Assembly (NCBI RefSeq): GCF_016808335.1
Contig: NC_053139.1
Coordinates: forward strand, 19,220,782 to 19,284,781
Length of the DNA stretch: 64,000 bases
Direction of reading: 5' to 3'
From: Panicum virgatum
Lineage: Eukaryota; Streptophyta; Magnoliopsida; Poales; Poaceae
Positions 32,164 through 45,100 of the stretch are shown here, one piece after another. The notes below the pieces were generated by a model. It had not been told where the DNA came from and did not search any database. It was given only the letters and a program-made list of their open reading frames with translations. Numbering within the stretch: the stretch's first letter is position 1; each line of letters opens with the position of its first letter. A program made the translations under genes and the position numbers.

Positions 32164-34042
32164 TTAAGTCTCCTTTGGAACCCACACCATTTGAGGCCCC
32201 TTCATGTTGGTGATGATGTCCTTGGGCACCCAAATTGGGCAGTTCCAACTCCTTTTTTGCTTCCCAACCTTGTGAGCAACCACCTTGCCATTGGTTTTCT
32301 TGTTGATCACATAGGAGGTGCTTTTGCTTTTGTTCCTACGGTTGGGCTTGGTGTAGATGAGAGAACTCTTGATTGTGAGTTTCTTTTTGTTCTTCTCATC
32401 CGAAAGCTTCTTCCTCGGTTGAGAACACTTGTTGGACTTGTGGCCTTCTTTGTGGCACTTTGAGCGAGTCACGGTGGACCCCTTCTCAAGCTTTTTCACC
32501 ATGTTTTCACGGTTATCTTGAGAAGGTTGGACATTGCTCTCTATACCTTTGCCCTTCAATATATACAAGTCCTTCATGAGCCTTTCCACTTCTTGCTTGA
32601 GCTCATCATTCTCTTTGGCAATGAGATCATCACATGATTCTACAATGACATTCTCATAGCATTTCTCATTGCAAGGGTTAGAGCAAGATTCATCAATTAA
32701 ATCAATGCAAGAAGTTGAAGCATCTACCCTAGAGATTGGAATTGCACAAGGGGTAGTTTGCTTCATTTCCAAAGAGTCATTTGTATCATTAATGCTCTCA
32801 AATTTTAATTTGAGCTCTTCATGCTCCTTGCTAAGAAATTTGAATTTGCACATTAAATCTTCAAAATTTGTAGCAAGCAAGGAAAACATTTTGATCATTG
32901 AGAGCATTAAGATTTTTAATTTCTTTTGATTGCTTCTTAATGACTTTTTGGTGCTCATGAACAAGATCAAGAAGTTCATTAATTGAAGGAGAATCGGAGT
33001 CATCATCACTTACATCGCTATCCATACCTTTGGCCATAAGGCAAGTGTTGGATGATGATCCCATGCGGGTGGTGAATTTCTTGTTTGAATCATCACTTGA
33101 ACTTGCACTTGATTCTTCAACACCGCTAACCCATTCACCCATTATGGCAAATGATTCATGCTTGGGCTTCTTCTCCTTCTTTTGCTTGTTTTTCTTGAAC
33201 TTCTTCTCAACCTTCATAAGTTGATGGTGATGCCCATCTTTGAGGAAGACCATATACCCCATTGAGTTGATTTCCTTCAAGCATTTATTTATCTTCTTTA
33301 CTTCCTTATAGAGGTTGGGGTGCATTGGCTCTTTATCATCACTTGAGGAGCTTCTTGCATCCTCTTCTTCCTCATCACTTGAGCTACCTTGGATGACCAT
33401 CTTCTTCAACTTTTTGACTTGCTTGCATGCAAGTGCACTATGTGTTGGTGAAGAAGGTGGCGCTCTTGGCTTGATATCATGGCGTAGCTCATGGGTGATC
33501 ACCTTGTTGAGGACTTGATTTGGTGCTATTGTTGTGAGATCTTTCTCATATAGAATTATTGTCACCAAATCATAGTCCGGCCTTCGGAGTGAGTGAAGGA
33601 TCTTGCAAATGAGTTCCAAATCTTTAATTTTCTTCACATCTAAAGAGTTAATCTCATTCACAAGAATATTAAACCGTGAGTACATAGCTTCGGCATTTTT
33701 ATGATCAAGTTGCTTGAAGCTATTAAGTTTATCAATGAGAACATGATATCTTTCATTTGTAACATCTTTTGTGCCTTCATGGTTCTTACTAATAGTTTTC
33801 CATAAAACTTGAGCATTTTCGCAAGCAAACACACGGTTGAAAACATTTTCACCGAGAGAATTTAAAATAGCACACTTGGCTATAGCATCAAATTGCTTCT
33901 CTTGTTGACTATTGCTTTTGGTTCCTTCACTCGTTACTCTCCAAACATTTAGACCCTTTGCTTGGAGGTGAGATTGCATCAAAATCTTCCATCGTTGGAA
34001 GCCCGTGCCATTGAAATGTGGAGGAGGTCCTAGAGAATCCAT
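32164..34042 (-). pseudogene. Ty1/copia Gag, frameshifted
   Basis: The frame starts MDSLGPPPHFNGTGFQRWKI (the FxGxNFxxWK-type copia gag start), followed by the UBN2-like capsid region with YSRFNILVNEINSL and LHSLRRPDYDLVTII, then acidic Ser/Glu linkers. A one-base shift near 32880 moves the frame (DQNVFLACYKF-stop versus LLATNFEDLMCKF). The second part holds a coiled-coil-like stretch and a degenerate zinc knuckle, SKCHKEGHKSNKC, where the first Cys is Ser. It ends KGPQMVWVPKET, the usual C-terminus before protease in SIRE/Maximus-type elements, but no protease follows. Confidence 0.85.
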
Positions 34043-34154
34043 CCCTTCCCCTAAAAGAGCTAACTCACTAGGCGGATAAGCCTACCGATCTAATGAGCCG
34101 GTAAACACAAATTTGCCAATGGAATTAGCTTTGCTTGTGAGACAAGTGAGTCCC

Positions 34155-34167
34155 GGCTCTGATACCA
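34155..34167 (-). other. Copia primer-binding site (tRNA-Met)
   Basis: The minus strand reads TGGTATCAGAGCC two bases inside the right LTR. It is complementary to the 3' end of initiator tRNA-Met and confirms minus-strand orientation. Confidence 0.9.
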
Positions 34168-34169
34168 CT

Positions 34170-35624
34170 TGAAAGAATCGGGTGCTCTAGCCTAAGAGGG
34201 GGAGTGGGTGAATTAGGCACTATTCAAAACCTAGACCTATGGCTCCAACTAGTTTGCACAAAACTTAAACTAAAACATACTAAATAGATGTGCAACTATG
34301 GTTGTTCTAGTGTGAAACCCCTATCCTAAAAGAGTTTAGCAACCTATAGCCTTTCCTATCAAGAAACTACTCTATGAAAGTAAAGGCACACAAATTGCTA
34401 GTATTAAATGCGGAAGCTTAAAGAGCGGGATAGGAGATAGCAAACTCTTGACACGGGTGTTTATCCCATGGTTTGGTTAGCCACAAAGGCACACCTACAT
34501 CCACGTTGTTGTAGCACTCACTAAGAGTATTTGCTACTCGGCCACCAAGTCTCTTCCGTGAACAAAGTCACGGTCACCTTGGCCCCGGATTCCACTAAGC
34601 AGCTTCTCCACAAAGGATGGGGGTCTCCACGTCCCCCGCAGAAAGTGTCGTCGCCGCTCCACACCAAGTCGGAGGGTCGATGACGTTGCCGGCGAGCTTC
34701 ACAGCTCCAAGGGGCCGGCGCACCAAGCTTCTTCTTTTGGTTCACTAAGGAACCACAGCACAAGGGCTCAAAGCCTTGCAATCTCACTCACTAAGAGCTA
34801 ATCCTTTACACAACACTCTCAAAGTGTGCTAAGGGCTAAGGATATGATCTTGATGCTCTTGTATGGCTTGGAGATGTTCTTGGGTGTGTGTGGGATGTCC
34901 AGCAACTCCAGCAAGCTTCAAATGGCAGGGGGAAAGGCATATATATAGGCCACACACTTGAACTAGCCGTTTGGAGCCGTTAGCAGCTTTCTTGCATGGG
35001 CATCGGAACTTCCGGTGCTTACGCATCTGTTCTTCCGGTCACTCACAGGCTGAAACTAGCCATTGGCTTCTCTGCGCTTTTGCAGCTGAGTTGGCACCTG
35101 CCGGTTTAACCGATGACATAGTGTCGGTTCAACCGGTGCCTCCAAGTAGCCGTTGCCATTGCTAACGTCATTGCACCGACGCCTTGATCCGACGCACCAC
35201 CGGTTTAACTGGTGCTAAAGACTTTGCTTCTACTCGCTTGACATCGTCTCTGGAACATGGTACACTGAATGCATCAATGCCTATCTTGAAGCCGTTAGTT
35301 CAACTGGTGCTTCACTTCTTTCTACACTTGATCTCCAGAGGTGCTCAGTCCTGCACAAATGCCAAGGCGTCAGATCTTCCGACAACCATCGAATGCACCG
35401 ATGCTTTATGCATCGGTTCTTCCGGTGCTACTGATTTCAGTAGAACTCGTCCAATTCAGCGTTTCTTTGAGTTCTTTCTTCATGTTTTGCTTTGCATGGC
35501 TTTTTTACTTCATCCCTGGGATCTAGAAATGTTCACTTAATGAAAGCATTAATCCCATTGATTGCGTTGTCTATCGATCACCAAAATCACTCGAAATGGC
35601 ATAAATGGTGCCATGTTCGTTACA
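34170..35624 (-). repeat. Copia 5' LTR (right)
   Basis: 1455 bp, with the same near-palindrome cluster as the left LTR (e.g. near 35115-35135), more eroded by C-to-T changes (AACTGGTGC for AACCGGTGC). It is followed by GGGAT and LARD sequence. Confidence 0.85.
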
Positions 35625-38264
35625 GGGATTCAGTGCAAACTCACATAAACAAATTTATAGATCTATCTCTAAAGAACTCAGATAAAAAAGGTTTGCTATT
35701 TTTGGATTTTTCTACAAATTCCTATGATCAAAGTTCACAGGACAAAACAAGAAAGGGTTCTGGTCTTTTTTTTTTTGCAAAAGGGACCCAAAAACTAATC
35801 CAATCAAAGCAATTGGGTCCCTAAACAGAGGAAGAAGGGGAACATGGAGGGGATCGCCAGAATTTCGGCGAGATCCATCGCCGGTGCCGAAGGAGGGAGG
35901 GTCAGGGAGGACTAGTGGGCCCGGGCGAACCTTCTAGTGGCCATAGATGGGAGGGAGAGGGCCGGACAGGTCAGAGCTGTGGTCAGCAGGGGCGGCGGCG
36001 GAGCAAAGCTCGACGGCGAGCTTGTCCCGGCGGGGCTGGGGTGCCTGGGCTATGATGGATGGACCGGTGAACTTCGGGGAGGAGCAGTGAAGTTAGCTGC
36101 GTGCTGGGACGGGCCTGAGCTATATTGGAGCGGCGGTTCCATGGCGGTGCAGGCGCTCGTCGAAACTCGAGGGGAGGGGCGGCAGCGTTCTGGACTTGAG
36201 AGGGGTGAGCTGCGCGAGAGGAGGTGGGGAAATAGAATGAAGATGAGCTCATGGTGCTTCTGGGCAGAGAATAAAAGGGGATTGGAAGCTCCCGTGGCTC
36301 TTACCATGCACACTGGCGGTGTGTCGAGCTCGGTAGCGGCGGCGCGCGCGTGGCAAGCGGAGCGGGGGCTAGAGAGGAGGTCTGGGCGGCCAGGCGGGCT
36401 TGCGAGGGACGTGTGGTTCAGCTAAGGCGGCAGGGAGGTCAAACTACGAGCGGAAGGGTAGTTTTCAGCTGCGCCGGCGGCAAGGTGGCACTCGGCTGTG
36501 GCGCGGGGCGGTGTGTTAAACGGGGAGAAGGACAGTGCGGTGCTGGGGTGTGGCCCAGGGAAGGGAGGAGCAACGCGTGGGGCAGCCAAGGCGGTGGCTC
36601 GGCAGCTGGCGCGCGGAGAGGACCGGCGGTAGGACAAACCGGCGGCGAGGAGCCGCACCCCAGTTTCAGCAGAGGAAGAAAGAAGAAAGGGTGAGGCATG
36701 GGTGGTCTTCTGATTTTCCAAAATCTCAGGGGCCTAACTGAAAAGTAAAATTTCTCATTGATCTAGGGCTCAAATGAAAAAGTGTTCAACATGAAAGTTG
36801 TGTAACTTTGCAAGATTTACAACTTTTACGTTGGGCAAAAACTCACAAGGTCAAAGGATTTGAAACTATTTTGAAATCCTTCAATTCTTTTAAATGCAAA
36901 AGAACACAACTTAAATTTTAAATTTTCAAGGGTAATCCTAAGCATAAAATATACCTTTTTATGATGTTAAAAAAATGAAAACAAGACATGCACTTTAACC
37001 CCTTACAAAATTTTTGTTTACTCCCCAATCAAAACCATTTTGTAAAAAAAAGGACCCTGCATTTTTCCAAAATTACAAAAATAGCCTTGCTATGGCAATC
37101 AAGGTTTAAATTTTTAAATAAACATAAACACAAGAGCTATATTTTAACTGGGTGGTTCTAGCCCATAAAACTTGGATTGTCACAGCCTTCCCCCCTAAAA
37201 AAAATCTCGTCCCGAGATTCCAGAATAGAAACGGACTGGAAGATCAGATACTAGAATTTGTTCTAAGGGATTCCGGAAAGTTTTGTGGGATGTAAGTCTT
37301 AGTTTCTCAAATTGCTTCCTCTTCTGTGTGATGAATCCATTGGATTCTAAGCATCCTAACCTTCTTTCTTCTTATACCTGTTTCCTTGTATGGCCCTTAC
37401 TTTGGCTTCTGCTTCGACTACCATGTCAAGACCAACTTATTTGGCATGCTCCGGTTTAGGACTAACTTAAAGAAGTTTGACACCTTTGACCGTACCAAAA
37501 GGTTTTAACTCTACTTGGTAGCTAGGGTGCCAATGTCAAACTTGCTTGATGGTTGTGGTCTATCAAGGGTAATGCATCAGGCAATAAGATAGATATGGGT
37601 ATGGCATGAATGTTGTAACAAAGATCATCTTGAAGGAGTAGAAATTTTAACAAGGCTTTGCCATCTAAATCAAAGGATCAAATGGCGAGATGATGAAAAA
37701 AAGGACTATTGAAATTGTTTTACGAAGATGCGGAAAGATGTGATTCTGATTCATTGAAACGTAGGGTTTCATAAGAATCCAGGAATGATCAAACTACAAA
37801 CAAGGCTAGTTGATCATTTGAAACTCCTTGAACAAAAGATCAAAGATGCAAAGGCCCTACCTAAGGTAGCTAAACACGACTAGATTTCTTTTCCTAAGGT
37901 CAACAAACTCGAGGTTTTAGAACAAGGCACTCACCAAATTCTCACTAACCACTCAAACAAGATAAAGCACTCTAAAGATCCTTAGGAAGATGCTCAAAAC
38001 ATTTACTAACTTAAACAAGGATTAAAGCATTCAAGTTTTAACAATGCATGCACGTTCTATCGTCCTCGCAACCAAAAATAACTGCCAAATATCTTTGGCC
38101 TTACGTGGTTAGTTTCGGTGGCAAAATATAGATACGTCTCTCTCTATAATATTTATCCGATGGTTCCTAACCATTCTTAACCAAGCTCTCTCAGTTGGCT
38201 AAGGATCCTTACCTCCTTACCTTAGCGACGAGTGCGTCATTACAAAATATAAGGTTGATTGTGC

Positions 38265-40507
38265 TATAACACCCAAATTGAACAAAGGGCAAAGTACGCC
38301 TTCTACATGGGAATGCGTAGAGCTCGTCGAGCACATTCCGTTTGACTATCTACATGTCGCGTTTGGAGTTTGGATCAAAAAAGTTATAATGTTTTTAGCT
38401 GCTAGGCGGGCGGGCACACGCTAAAGTACCAGCGTACTACAATGTGCGCTACAGTACCCCCTCCCCTTTCCAAACCCTAAGCCGTCGGCCCTTCCCCCCT
38501 TGCGCCGCCACTCCGTAGCACGAAAGAACAGAGAGGGTAGAGGGAGAGGAAGAGGAAGAGAAGAGAAGAGAAGGAAAACTAGGGCACGTCTTCGTCGATC
38601 CTTGTCGTTTCTCTCCAAAACCCGGTTGGGATTCCTCTCCTCTTTCCGTTTTCCCCATCTCCATGGCTTTTCCTCACTGTTCATGGTGGTGCCGCCTTGT
38701 GTGGTGTAATGCAACAAGGTTGAATGCAAGGAAGAAAGGGGAAACGGAGTGGAACCGCCGTGATTGTCATTGTCATCGCCTTCGCCCTTATTGTTTGCAA
38801 GGGGAACCCCTAGGTGAGACATGCCCTTGTTGTATAATATGTTCCCCCTAGTTTTAGAAGTTTTTAGCTCTTGTGAGTAGCGGTATTAGTCGCCTTTGGA
38901 CTAGGATTAAGGTTTTGTCCTCGTCGCTTTTCTCAGCATGTCATCAATCTGTGCAGTTTCTGTTCGTGGCAGTTTTTCATGCTCTTAATGATCTCAAAAA
39001 AATATCAAACCTTTATATGAGTTGGATAAGAGTTAGAGATCTTTCCATGGCTGTAGAGAACACCTCAATCGGATTTAAGATGAGGGAGAAACTAAGGTTG
39101 GAATATGATAGTTTTTCAGTCTCGTAATTCTGGACAGTGTCTGTTAACCTGAAGTTTAGGGAATCTTAGTGGCATTTTTGGACTTTCTCATAGTTAAAAT
39201 AGTTGTAGAGAATTTCATAAGCTTTCCAGATTGGTAAAGATCATAGTCATCCGAATTTTTGAACTTCAGTTATGACTGTCTCAATAGAACTATTCTGCAG
39301 AATCTATCAGAATGTCAGATCAAGGTTCACCTCAATGTTACCCCATGTTAATGATTTTTCCTATACTTTTGAATAACTAGAAAGTTGTAGGTTATGAAAT
39401 TATCTTTCTTTTGGAAAAAAATCAGAATTTTTGAACATAATATTTAAATATTCCAAAAAAGAGAAGCAACAGTGCTGCTGTTTTCACTAGATTAGCATGT
39501 CTTGACGTGAGGACATTGGGTTCGGGCATAGGATCGCTCTACTCAATGTTTTTTATTTTGAAGTATGTTTGTTTTGGTGCTGAGCTATGTTTGTGAACAG
39601 GTGGTGCACCTTCGGACCGTGCTTAGCTTACATTCTTGATCTTCGGTGAAGGCAAGTAAACGTAGCAATGTGATCTTCTCGCTTTAACTTTGTTATTTGA
39701 ATTGCCTCCATTAAATTTCAGAAGCTCGCACTAGCCAGAAAGTGCTGAATTTGTCTTTATTTCTGAATTATATATTTGTTTACTTGTGGCATTGCTCTTG
39801 GAGTTATAAATTTTGGAGGTATATGAAGTTCATGCATTGCAATCATACATTTGCACTCTCATATTGAATATGCATATGAAGAAACTGTAGCCGGATTGGT
39901 GCGGTAAGTACTGGTACAACAACGCACGTTGAGATATAGCAATGTGGTTGCAACCCTCACTTCCTTTCTTGGGATTTGCGGGTAGAAGTGAAGTCATGCA
40001 TTGCCTTGCACCAATTGCATGTGCATTGAAGAATTGATCTGAAGTTTTTCATATATCTTTACCTGAAGCTATATTGTCTCTTTATGATACTTCCTTTTAT
40101 CTATTCATTAACCTGATGATTAACCAAACTGTGATTTGAATGACTTGGTTAAAGTAGTTTGCTTGCTGAGGTTTTTCCATAAACCTCATACGTTTTCCCC
40201 CTCCGCAGGTTCTTTAGTTGGAGGGTGCAGCGTTGGATGCGAGTAGCAGCATGTGTGCACACACTTATATATATATGTTGAACAAATGTTTTTAATACCT
40301 TGTTTGGATGTGGAGACTCTATTGTTATTTTAAACTCTCTGATGTGGTTCAGTTTGTAAAATGGTTATTTCACTCAAGTGTTGTTTTTTCCTATCTAAAC
40401 TTTTTTATGTGTTGCTTCCGCTCGTTGTTTTCTTATGTGTGCGCTTGTTTTAGCTGTAGTGTTGTATGGTAACACTCCAGAATGTGCTGCCGTTCTGGGG
40501 TGTTACA
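38265..40507 (+). repeat. Chromovirus 5' LTR with intron-like signals
   Basis: 2243 bp. Possible splice layout: donor CCCTAG|GTGAGAC at 38813/38814, acceptor GTGAACAG at 39600, exon 2 39601-39651, donor AG|GCAAGT at 39651/39652, acceptor CTCCGCAG at 40208, then exon 3 into the PBS and gag region. The right LTR keeps every one of these sites. The deletion relative to the right LTR lies between GCGTA and GAGCTCG near 38312. Confidence 0.8.
39601..40209 (+). other. Predicted exon 2 and GC-AG intron in chromovirus LTR
   Basis: A 51-bp exon (39601-39651) is followed by a 557-bp intron with GC donor (GCAAGT, 39652) and a pyrimidine-rich acceptor ending CCCCCTCCGCAG (40208). The 3' LTR has the same at 47036-47086 and 47087-47645. 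The layout parallels the unrelated-looking L1 LTR at 2403-3517. Confidence 0.4.
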
Positions 40508-40509
40508 GT

Positions 40510-40521
40510 TGGTATCAGAGC
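40510..40521 (+). other. Chromovirus primer-binding site
   Basis: TGGTATCAGAGC directly after the LTR end TGTTACA, complementary to initiator tRNA-Met. Confidence 0.95.
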
Positions 40522-40718
40522 TAGGTTCTTTTTCCTAGGCTGAGCTCTTTTTCCTAAAATTGACCGACTTTAAAATTTGACACACTTGCACATCTAGAAT
40601 GGAGATGGGTTTTCTTATTGTCACATGTGTGTTTCCTTTTTATTGCTAGTTGTGTGTTTATGTATTCAATTTCTTGTGTTTGACTTGTTTCTTGTTTGCT
40701 ATATTGGTGGTTGTAGCT

Positions 40719-42160
40719 ATGCCTCCTGCTACGCGTATGGGAGGTCGTGGCGGCCGTGGTCGCGGTCTGGTAGCGGTCGGGGCACAGGAGAGGATGCTGT
40801 TGGGGATGCTCCTGTGAATGTGGACATGGCTGCAATGTTAGCAGAGATGCAGGCCATGCATGCAGAGCTAAATGCTCTTCGTCAGGCTCCTGAGTTGGGG
40901 CCTGTTGCTAATGGCGCTGTTCCTATTGCTCCTGGTGGTGGAGAGCCGGTAATAGCTCCGCAACGTCCTTTGGAGTTGAGAGATTGGTGCGGCATGTCAT
41001 TGGAGAAGTTTGCTGGTACTAGTGCTCCTATTGAGGCTGCAGATTGGCTGTCTGCAGTAATTGACAAGATGGAGTCTTTTCAGGTTCCTACCTCAGATTG
41101 GGTACGCTATGCTCATCAGTTACTGAAGGGTGAGGCTCTTGTGTGGTGGAGGAATGTACAAATGTCTCGTCCTGCTGCTCTTTGACCTATCACTTGGACA
41201 GAGTTTGTTAGTCAGTTTGAGAGGAGATTTTATCCTATTGCCTTTGTGGATAAGACGAAGACTCAGCTTGAGAGGTGCCATCAAGGCAAGAGGACTGTGG
41301 TAGAGTATGAGATGGAGTTCAACCAGATTGTGCGCTTTGTTCCTCATGTGGCGCATGATGAGTATGAGAAGGCAAGGATTTTTCGACAAGGTCTAAAGGC
41401 TTCTATTCGCCAAGTCTTGGGGGCTTTTGTTTTGGAGGACTTCCGCTCGACAGTTGAGAGAGCTTTGGGTGTTGAGGTGCGGGATGATTACACTGAGGAG
41501 CTAAGAGGTGGAGATCATTCTCAGGGACAGAAGGATCAGAAGGGTCATTCTGGTGGCCTTATTCAGAAGAAGGACAAGCACCGTCATCATTAGCCTTACA
41601 GTGGTAGTTCCTCTTAGTCTCGTGCTTCTGGAGGTGGTTCTAGAGATGGCTCTACCCAGTACCGAGCTGTTGTCAGGCCAGGATTGGGACTAGTGTGTTT
41701 CCGGTGTGGTGATGCCCACCGTCGCGCAGATTGTCGTTGGACTGGTCAGTGCTCGAGGTGTAGTAAGGATCACAAGGTGGTGGTATGTAGGAAGAATCTG
41801 AACAGCAAGATTATTTGGGAACCAGTAGCTTCTTCCTCGCCTGGACAATGTGGTTCTGCACATATGATGGCTGGAGTTTCTCTTGGGCAGCAGCACAGTA
41901 CTCCGACACAGCAGTTCCTACCTGCATCCTTTGTGCAGTAGTATTTATCTGCATCCTCTTCGCAGTAGTTCTTACCAGTGCCTCCAGTGGCTCCGATGCT
42001 TGGTTCTTCGTCAGCTCCTGCACCCGGCGGTGCATATTGGCTTTCTCAGGCTCCTACTCTGTCAGCTCCTATGTGGACACCTACTCCGTCTGGGATCCCT
42101 AGACCTCCTACTTCTGGTAGTGTCCAGTGGGCATATGCTATGCCCTCAACTGATGCCTGA
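40719..42160 (+). pseudogene. Chromovirus Gag, broken
   Basis: An ATG at 40719 gives MPPATRMGGRGGRGRG, then the frame must shift near 40770 to continue as SGRGTGEDAVGDAP. The capsid region has FAGTSAPIEAADWL, WWRN and FERRFYPIAF, a typical retrotrans_gag. Stops interrupt at 41183 (TGA), 41591, 41615, 41939, 41966 (TAG) and 42158 (TGA). Two zinc-knuckle-like motifs follow (CFRCGDAHRRADC, CSRCSKDHKVVVC), each one residue short of the C-x2-C-x4-H-x4-C standard. The linker to protease is Pro/Ser/Gln-rich. Confidence 0.85.
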
Positions 42161-42172
42161 GATCTTGGTGAT

Positions 42173-45100
42173 GTGGTGACAGGTACTATCTCCATTGATT
42201 CCTTTGATGCATATGTCCTATTCGATTCTGGAGCTAGCTTCTCATTTGTTTCAGAGGATTTTGTGGTTCGTACTGGTATTTCTGTTCAACAAATTAGTCA
42301 GGCAGTTATAGTCAGTTCTGCTAAGGGACCTGTCTCTAGTACTTTTGTTTGTCTTGGTTGTCGTATCTCCCTTGCATACGAGGATTTTGTGGCTAATCTA
42401 GTGATTATCCCACTGGATATGTTTGATGTTATACTTGGGATGGATTGGCTTTCTCAGTATTAGGCAATTATCTCTTATTTTTGGAAGACAATCTCACTGC
42501 AGGCACCTTCTGGACGTGAGGTCGTCTTCCAGGGTAGTGCACCCAAGTTTTCTCTTGCACTGCTTTGCTACATGTTTCCTAGTCGTTGGTTGAGGAAGTC
42601 AGGTCTTTTGTGGGCTATGACCGAGGTCAGTGATGCTACCTTGAGCATTAAGGATATTCCGGTGGTTTGTCGGTATCCGAATGTTTTTCCTGCAGATCTT
42701 CTTGGATTGCCTCCAGAAAGAGAGTCTATCTTTGAGATTAGGTTGGTCCCTGGGACTCAACCTATTTTTAGGTCGCCATATAAAATGGCACCTGTCGAGC
42801 AAGTTGAATTGAAGAAGCAGATTGATGAGCTTTTGGCAAAGGGATTTATCAGACCGAGTGTCTCTCCTTGGGCAGCTCCCGTGATTTTTGTGGAGAAGAA
42901 GGATGGCACCAAGAGGTTGTGTGTTGATTATCGAGGGCTTAATCAGGTGATAATCAAGAATAAGTATCCTTTGCCTCATATTGATGCTTTGTTCGATCAA
43001 TTGAAGGGTGCTAAGGTATTCTCCAAGATTGATTTGCAGTTTGGTTATCACCAGTTGAGGATTAAGGAGGAGGACGTTGAGAAGACGGCTTTTAGCACGA
43101 GGTATGGGCATTATGAGTATGTGGTCATGTCTTTTGGACTAACAAATGCACCTGCTGTTTTCATGGAAGCCATAAATAGGATGTTGCACCCATACTTGGA
43201 TGTATTTATGGTGGTGTTCATTGACGATATCTTGGTTTATTCAAAAACCAAGGAAGAGCATGAGGTGCATCTTAGTTTGGTATTGGATAAGCTGAGGGAG
43301 TATAAATATTATGCCAAGCTGAAGAAGTGTGCATTTTGGCTTTCTGAGGTTTCTTTCCTAGGACATGTTAGTAATCAACATGGTATTACTGTTGATCCGA
43401 AGAATGTAGCTTCTATTGTGGACTGGCAAAGACTAACTACTGTTACAGAGGTTTGAAGTTTCCTTGGTCTTGCGGGATACTATCATTGGTTTGTGCGGGA
43501 TTTTTCCACTATTGCAAAGCCAATGACGAAGCTAACAATGAAGGGTGCACCATTTGTTTGGACTGATGATTGTGAGGCGAGCTTTCGTACTCTGAAGGAG
43601 AAGTTGGTGAGTACACCTATTTTGGTGTTGCTAGAGAGTGGCAGGCGTTTCACGGTGTACACAGATGCCTCCCGTGTTGGTCTTGGTTGTGTGCTCATGC
43701 AGGAGGGTAGGGTAATCTCATATGCATCTAGGCAGTTGAGAAAGCATGAGGAGAATTATCCTACACATGACTTAGAATTAGCAGCAGTGGTTTTTGCATT
43801 GAAGATTTGGAGACATTATCTATATGGTGAGTCCTGTGATATCTTTATGAATCATCAGAGTCTCAAGTATATTTTCATTCAGAAGGAGTTAAACTTGAGA
43901 TAGAGGAGGTGGCTTGAGTTGATTAAGGATTATGATTTGACTATTCAATATCATCCTGGCAAGGCCAATATTGTTGCAGATGCACTTAGTAGGACCGGTG
44001 TTCCTAAGACTTGTATGTCTTCGATAGCTGACCTGGACCATATGGGTATTTCTCTCTGTTATGCTGGTGTTGCCCATGAGGAGACTCGGTTGTTGATTCA
44101 ATCACCATTGCGTGAGCAGGTGCGGGTGGCACAATTGTAGGATCGCTTGCTTCAGGCTGTTCGCAAGCGTATTGAGGCGGGAAGACCCCGCAAATTCAGT
44201 ATGGAGGAGGATGGAACTATTTTTATCAGAGGTCACCTTTGTGTACCACAGAAAGCTACAGTAAAGATGGAGATTTTGAGGGAAGCTTATCGCAGTCCAT
44301 ATACAGTGCATCCTAGTGAGACAAAGATGTATCAAGATTTGAAGCAAAGCTTCTGGTGGAAGAGGATGAGGGTTGATATTGCTAAATATATGGCTTCATG
44401 TGGTATTTGTCAGAAAGTGAAGGCTGAGTATCAAAGGCTAGCTGGATTGTTGAAACCATTAGAGATCCCTATGTGGAAATAGGAGAACATTACCATGGAT
44501 TTCGTGGTTGGTTTACCTCGTTCCCCTAGGGGGAAGGATGCTATTTGGGTTGTGATTGATAGACTCACAAAGGTTGCCCATTTTATTCTCATGAAGACTA
44601 CAAATTCTGCTTCGGATTTGGTTCCCCTTGTATATCAAGGAAGTGGTAAGGCTGCATGGTGTGCCTAAGTCTATTGTTTCTGATCGCGATTCCAAATTTG
44701 TATCTAATTTTTGGAAAAGTTTGCATAGTGCTTTGGGCACTGGATTGGATCTGAGCACCGCTTTTCACCCTCAGACAGATGGTCTGTCAGAGCGTACTAT
44801 TCAGACATTAGAAGACTTGTTACGATCTTGTGTCCTCTCCTGGAAGGGAAGTTGGGAAGATCACTTGCCTTTGGTAGAGTTTGCTTATAATAACAGCTAT
44901 CAGGCTAGTATCAAAATGGCTCCATATGAAGCATTGTATGGCCGTAGGTGTATATCACCGCTCTGTTGGGATGTTGTTGGTGAGAAGTCTTTGATTGGTC
45001 CGGATTGGGTACAACAGACTCATGATAAGGTACGAGAGATCCGTCAGAACTTATTGACTGCTCAGAGTCGTCAGAAGAGTTATGCAGATGTCAGACAGAG

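Larger units (their letters stand above)
29636..35624 (-). mobile_element. Non-autonomous Ty1/copia element (gag only)
   Basis: Two LTRs (29636-31097 and 34170-35624, ~1.46 kb each) begin TGAAAG(G/A)ATCGGG and end GTTACA on the plus strand. The target duplication is GGGAT. Reading is on the minus strand: PBS next to the right LTR, then gag, then ~1 kb without a gene. No protease, integrase or reverse transcriptase is present, so movement would need help in trans. The segment just inside the left LTR is host-derived instead of a polypurine tract. Confidence 0.85.
27140..37184 (-). mobile_element. LARD LTR-A (split by a copia element)
   Basis: LTR sequence occupies 27140-29635 and 35625-37184 (about 4.05 kb in total, the fullest copy). 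A Ty1/copia insert lies between, flanked by GGGAT (29631-29635, 35625-35629). The GC-rich block is 35830-36690. LTR-A keeps ~490 bp near 28670-29160 that LTR-B has lost, and ~300 bp near 29210-29510 that LTR-C has lost. Confidence 0.85.

Noticed and set aside
35937..36741. Multiple GC-rich ORFs in LARD LTR-A (likewise 50406-51285 and 55900-56563)
   Set aside because: Several frames on both strands are open at once because of high GC content. The minus frame ending QARRRALLRRR(P/L)C recurs in all three LTRs, but high nucleotide similarity explains that without coding selection.
38663..38851. 62-codon ORF in the chromovirus 5' LTR
   Set aside because: The same place in the 3' LTR is frameshifted by one base, so no coding conservation can be claimed.
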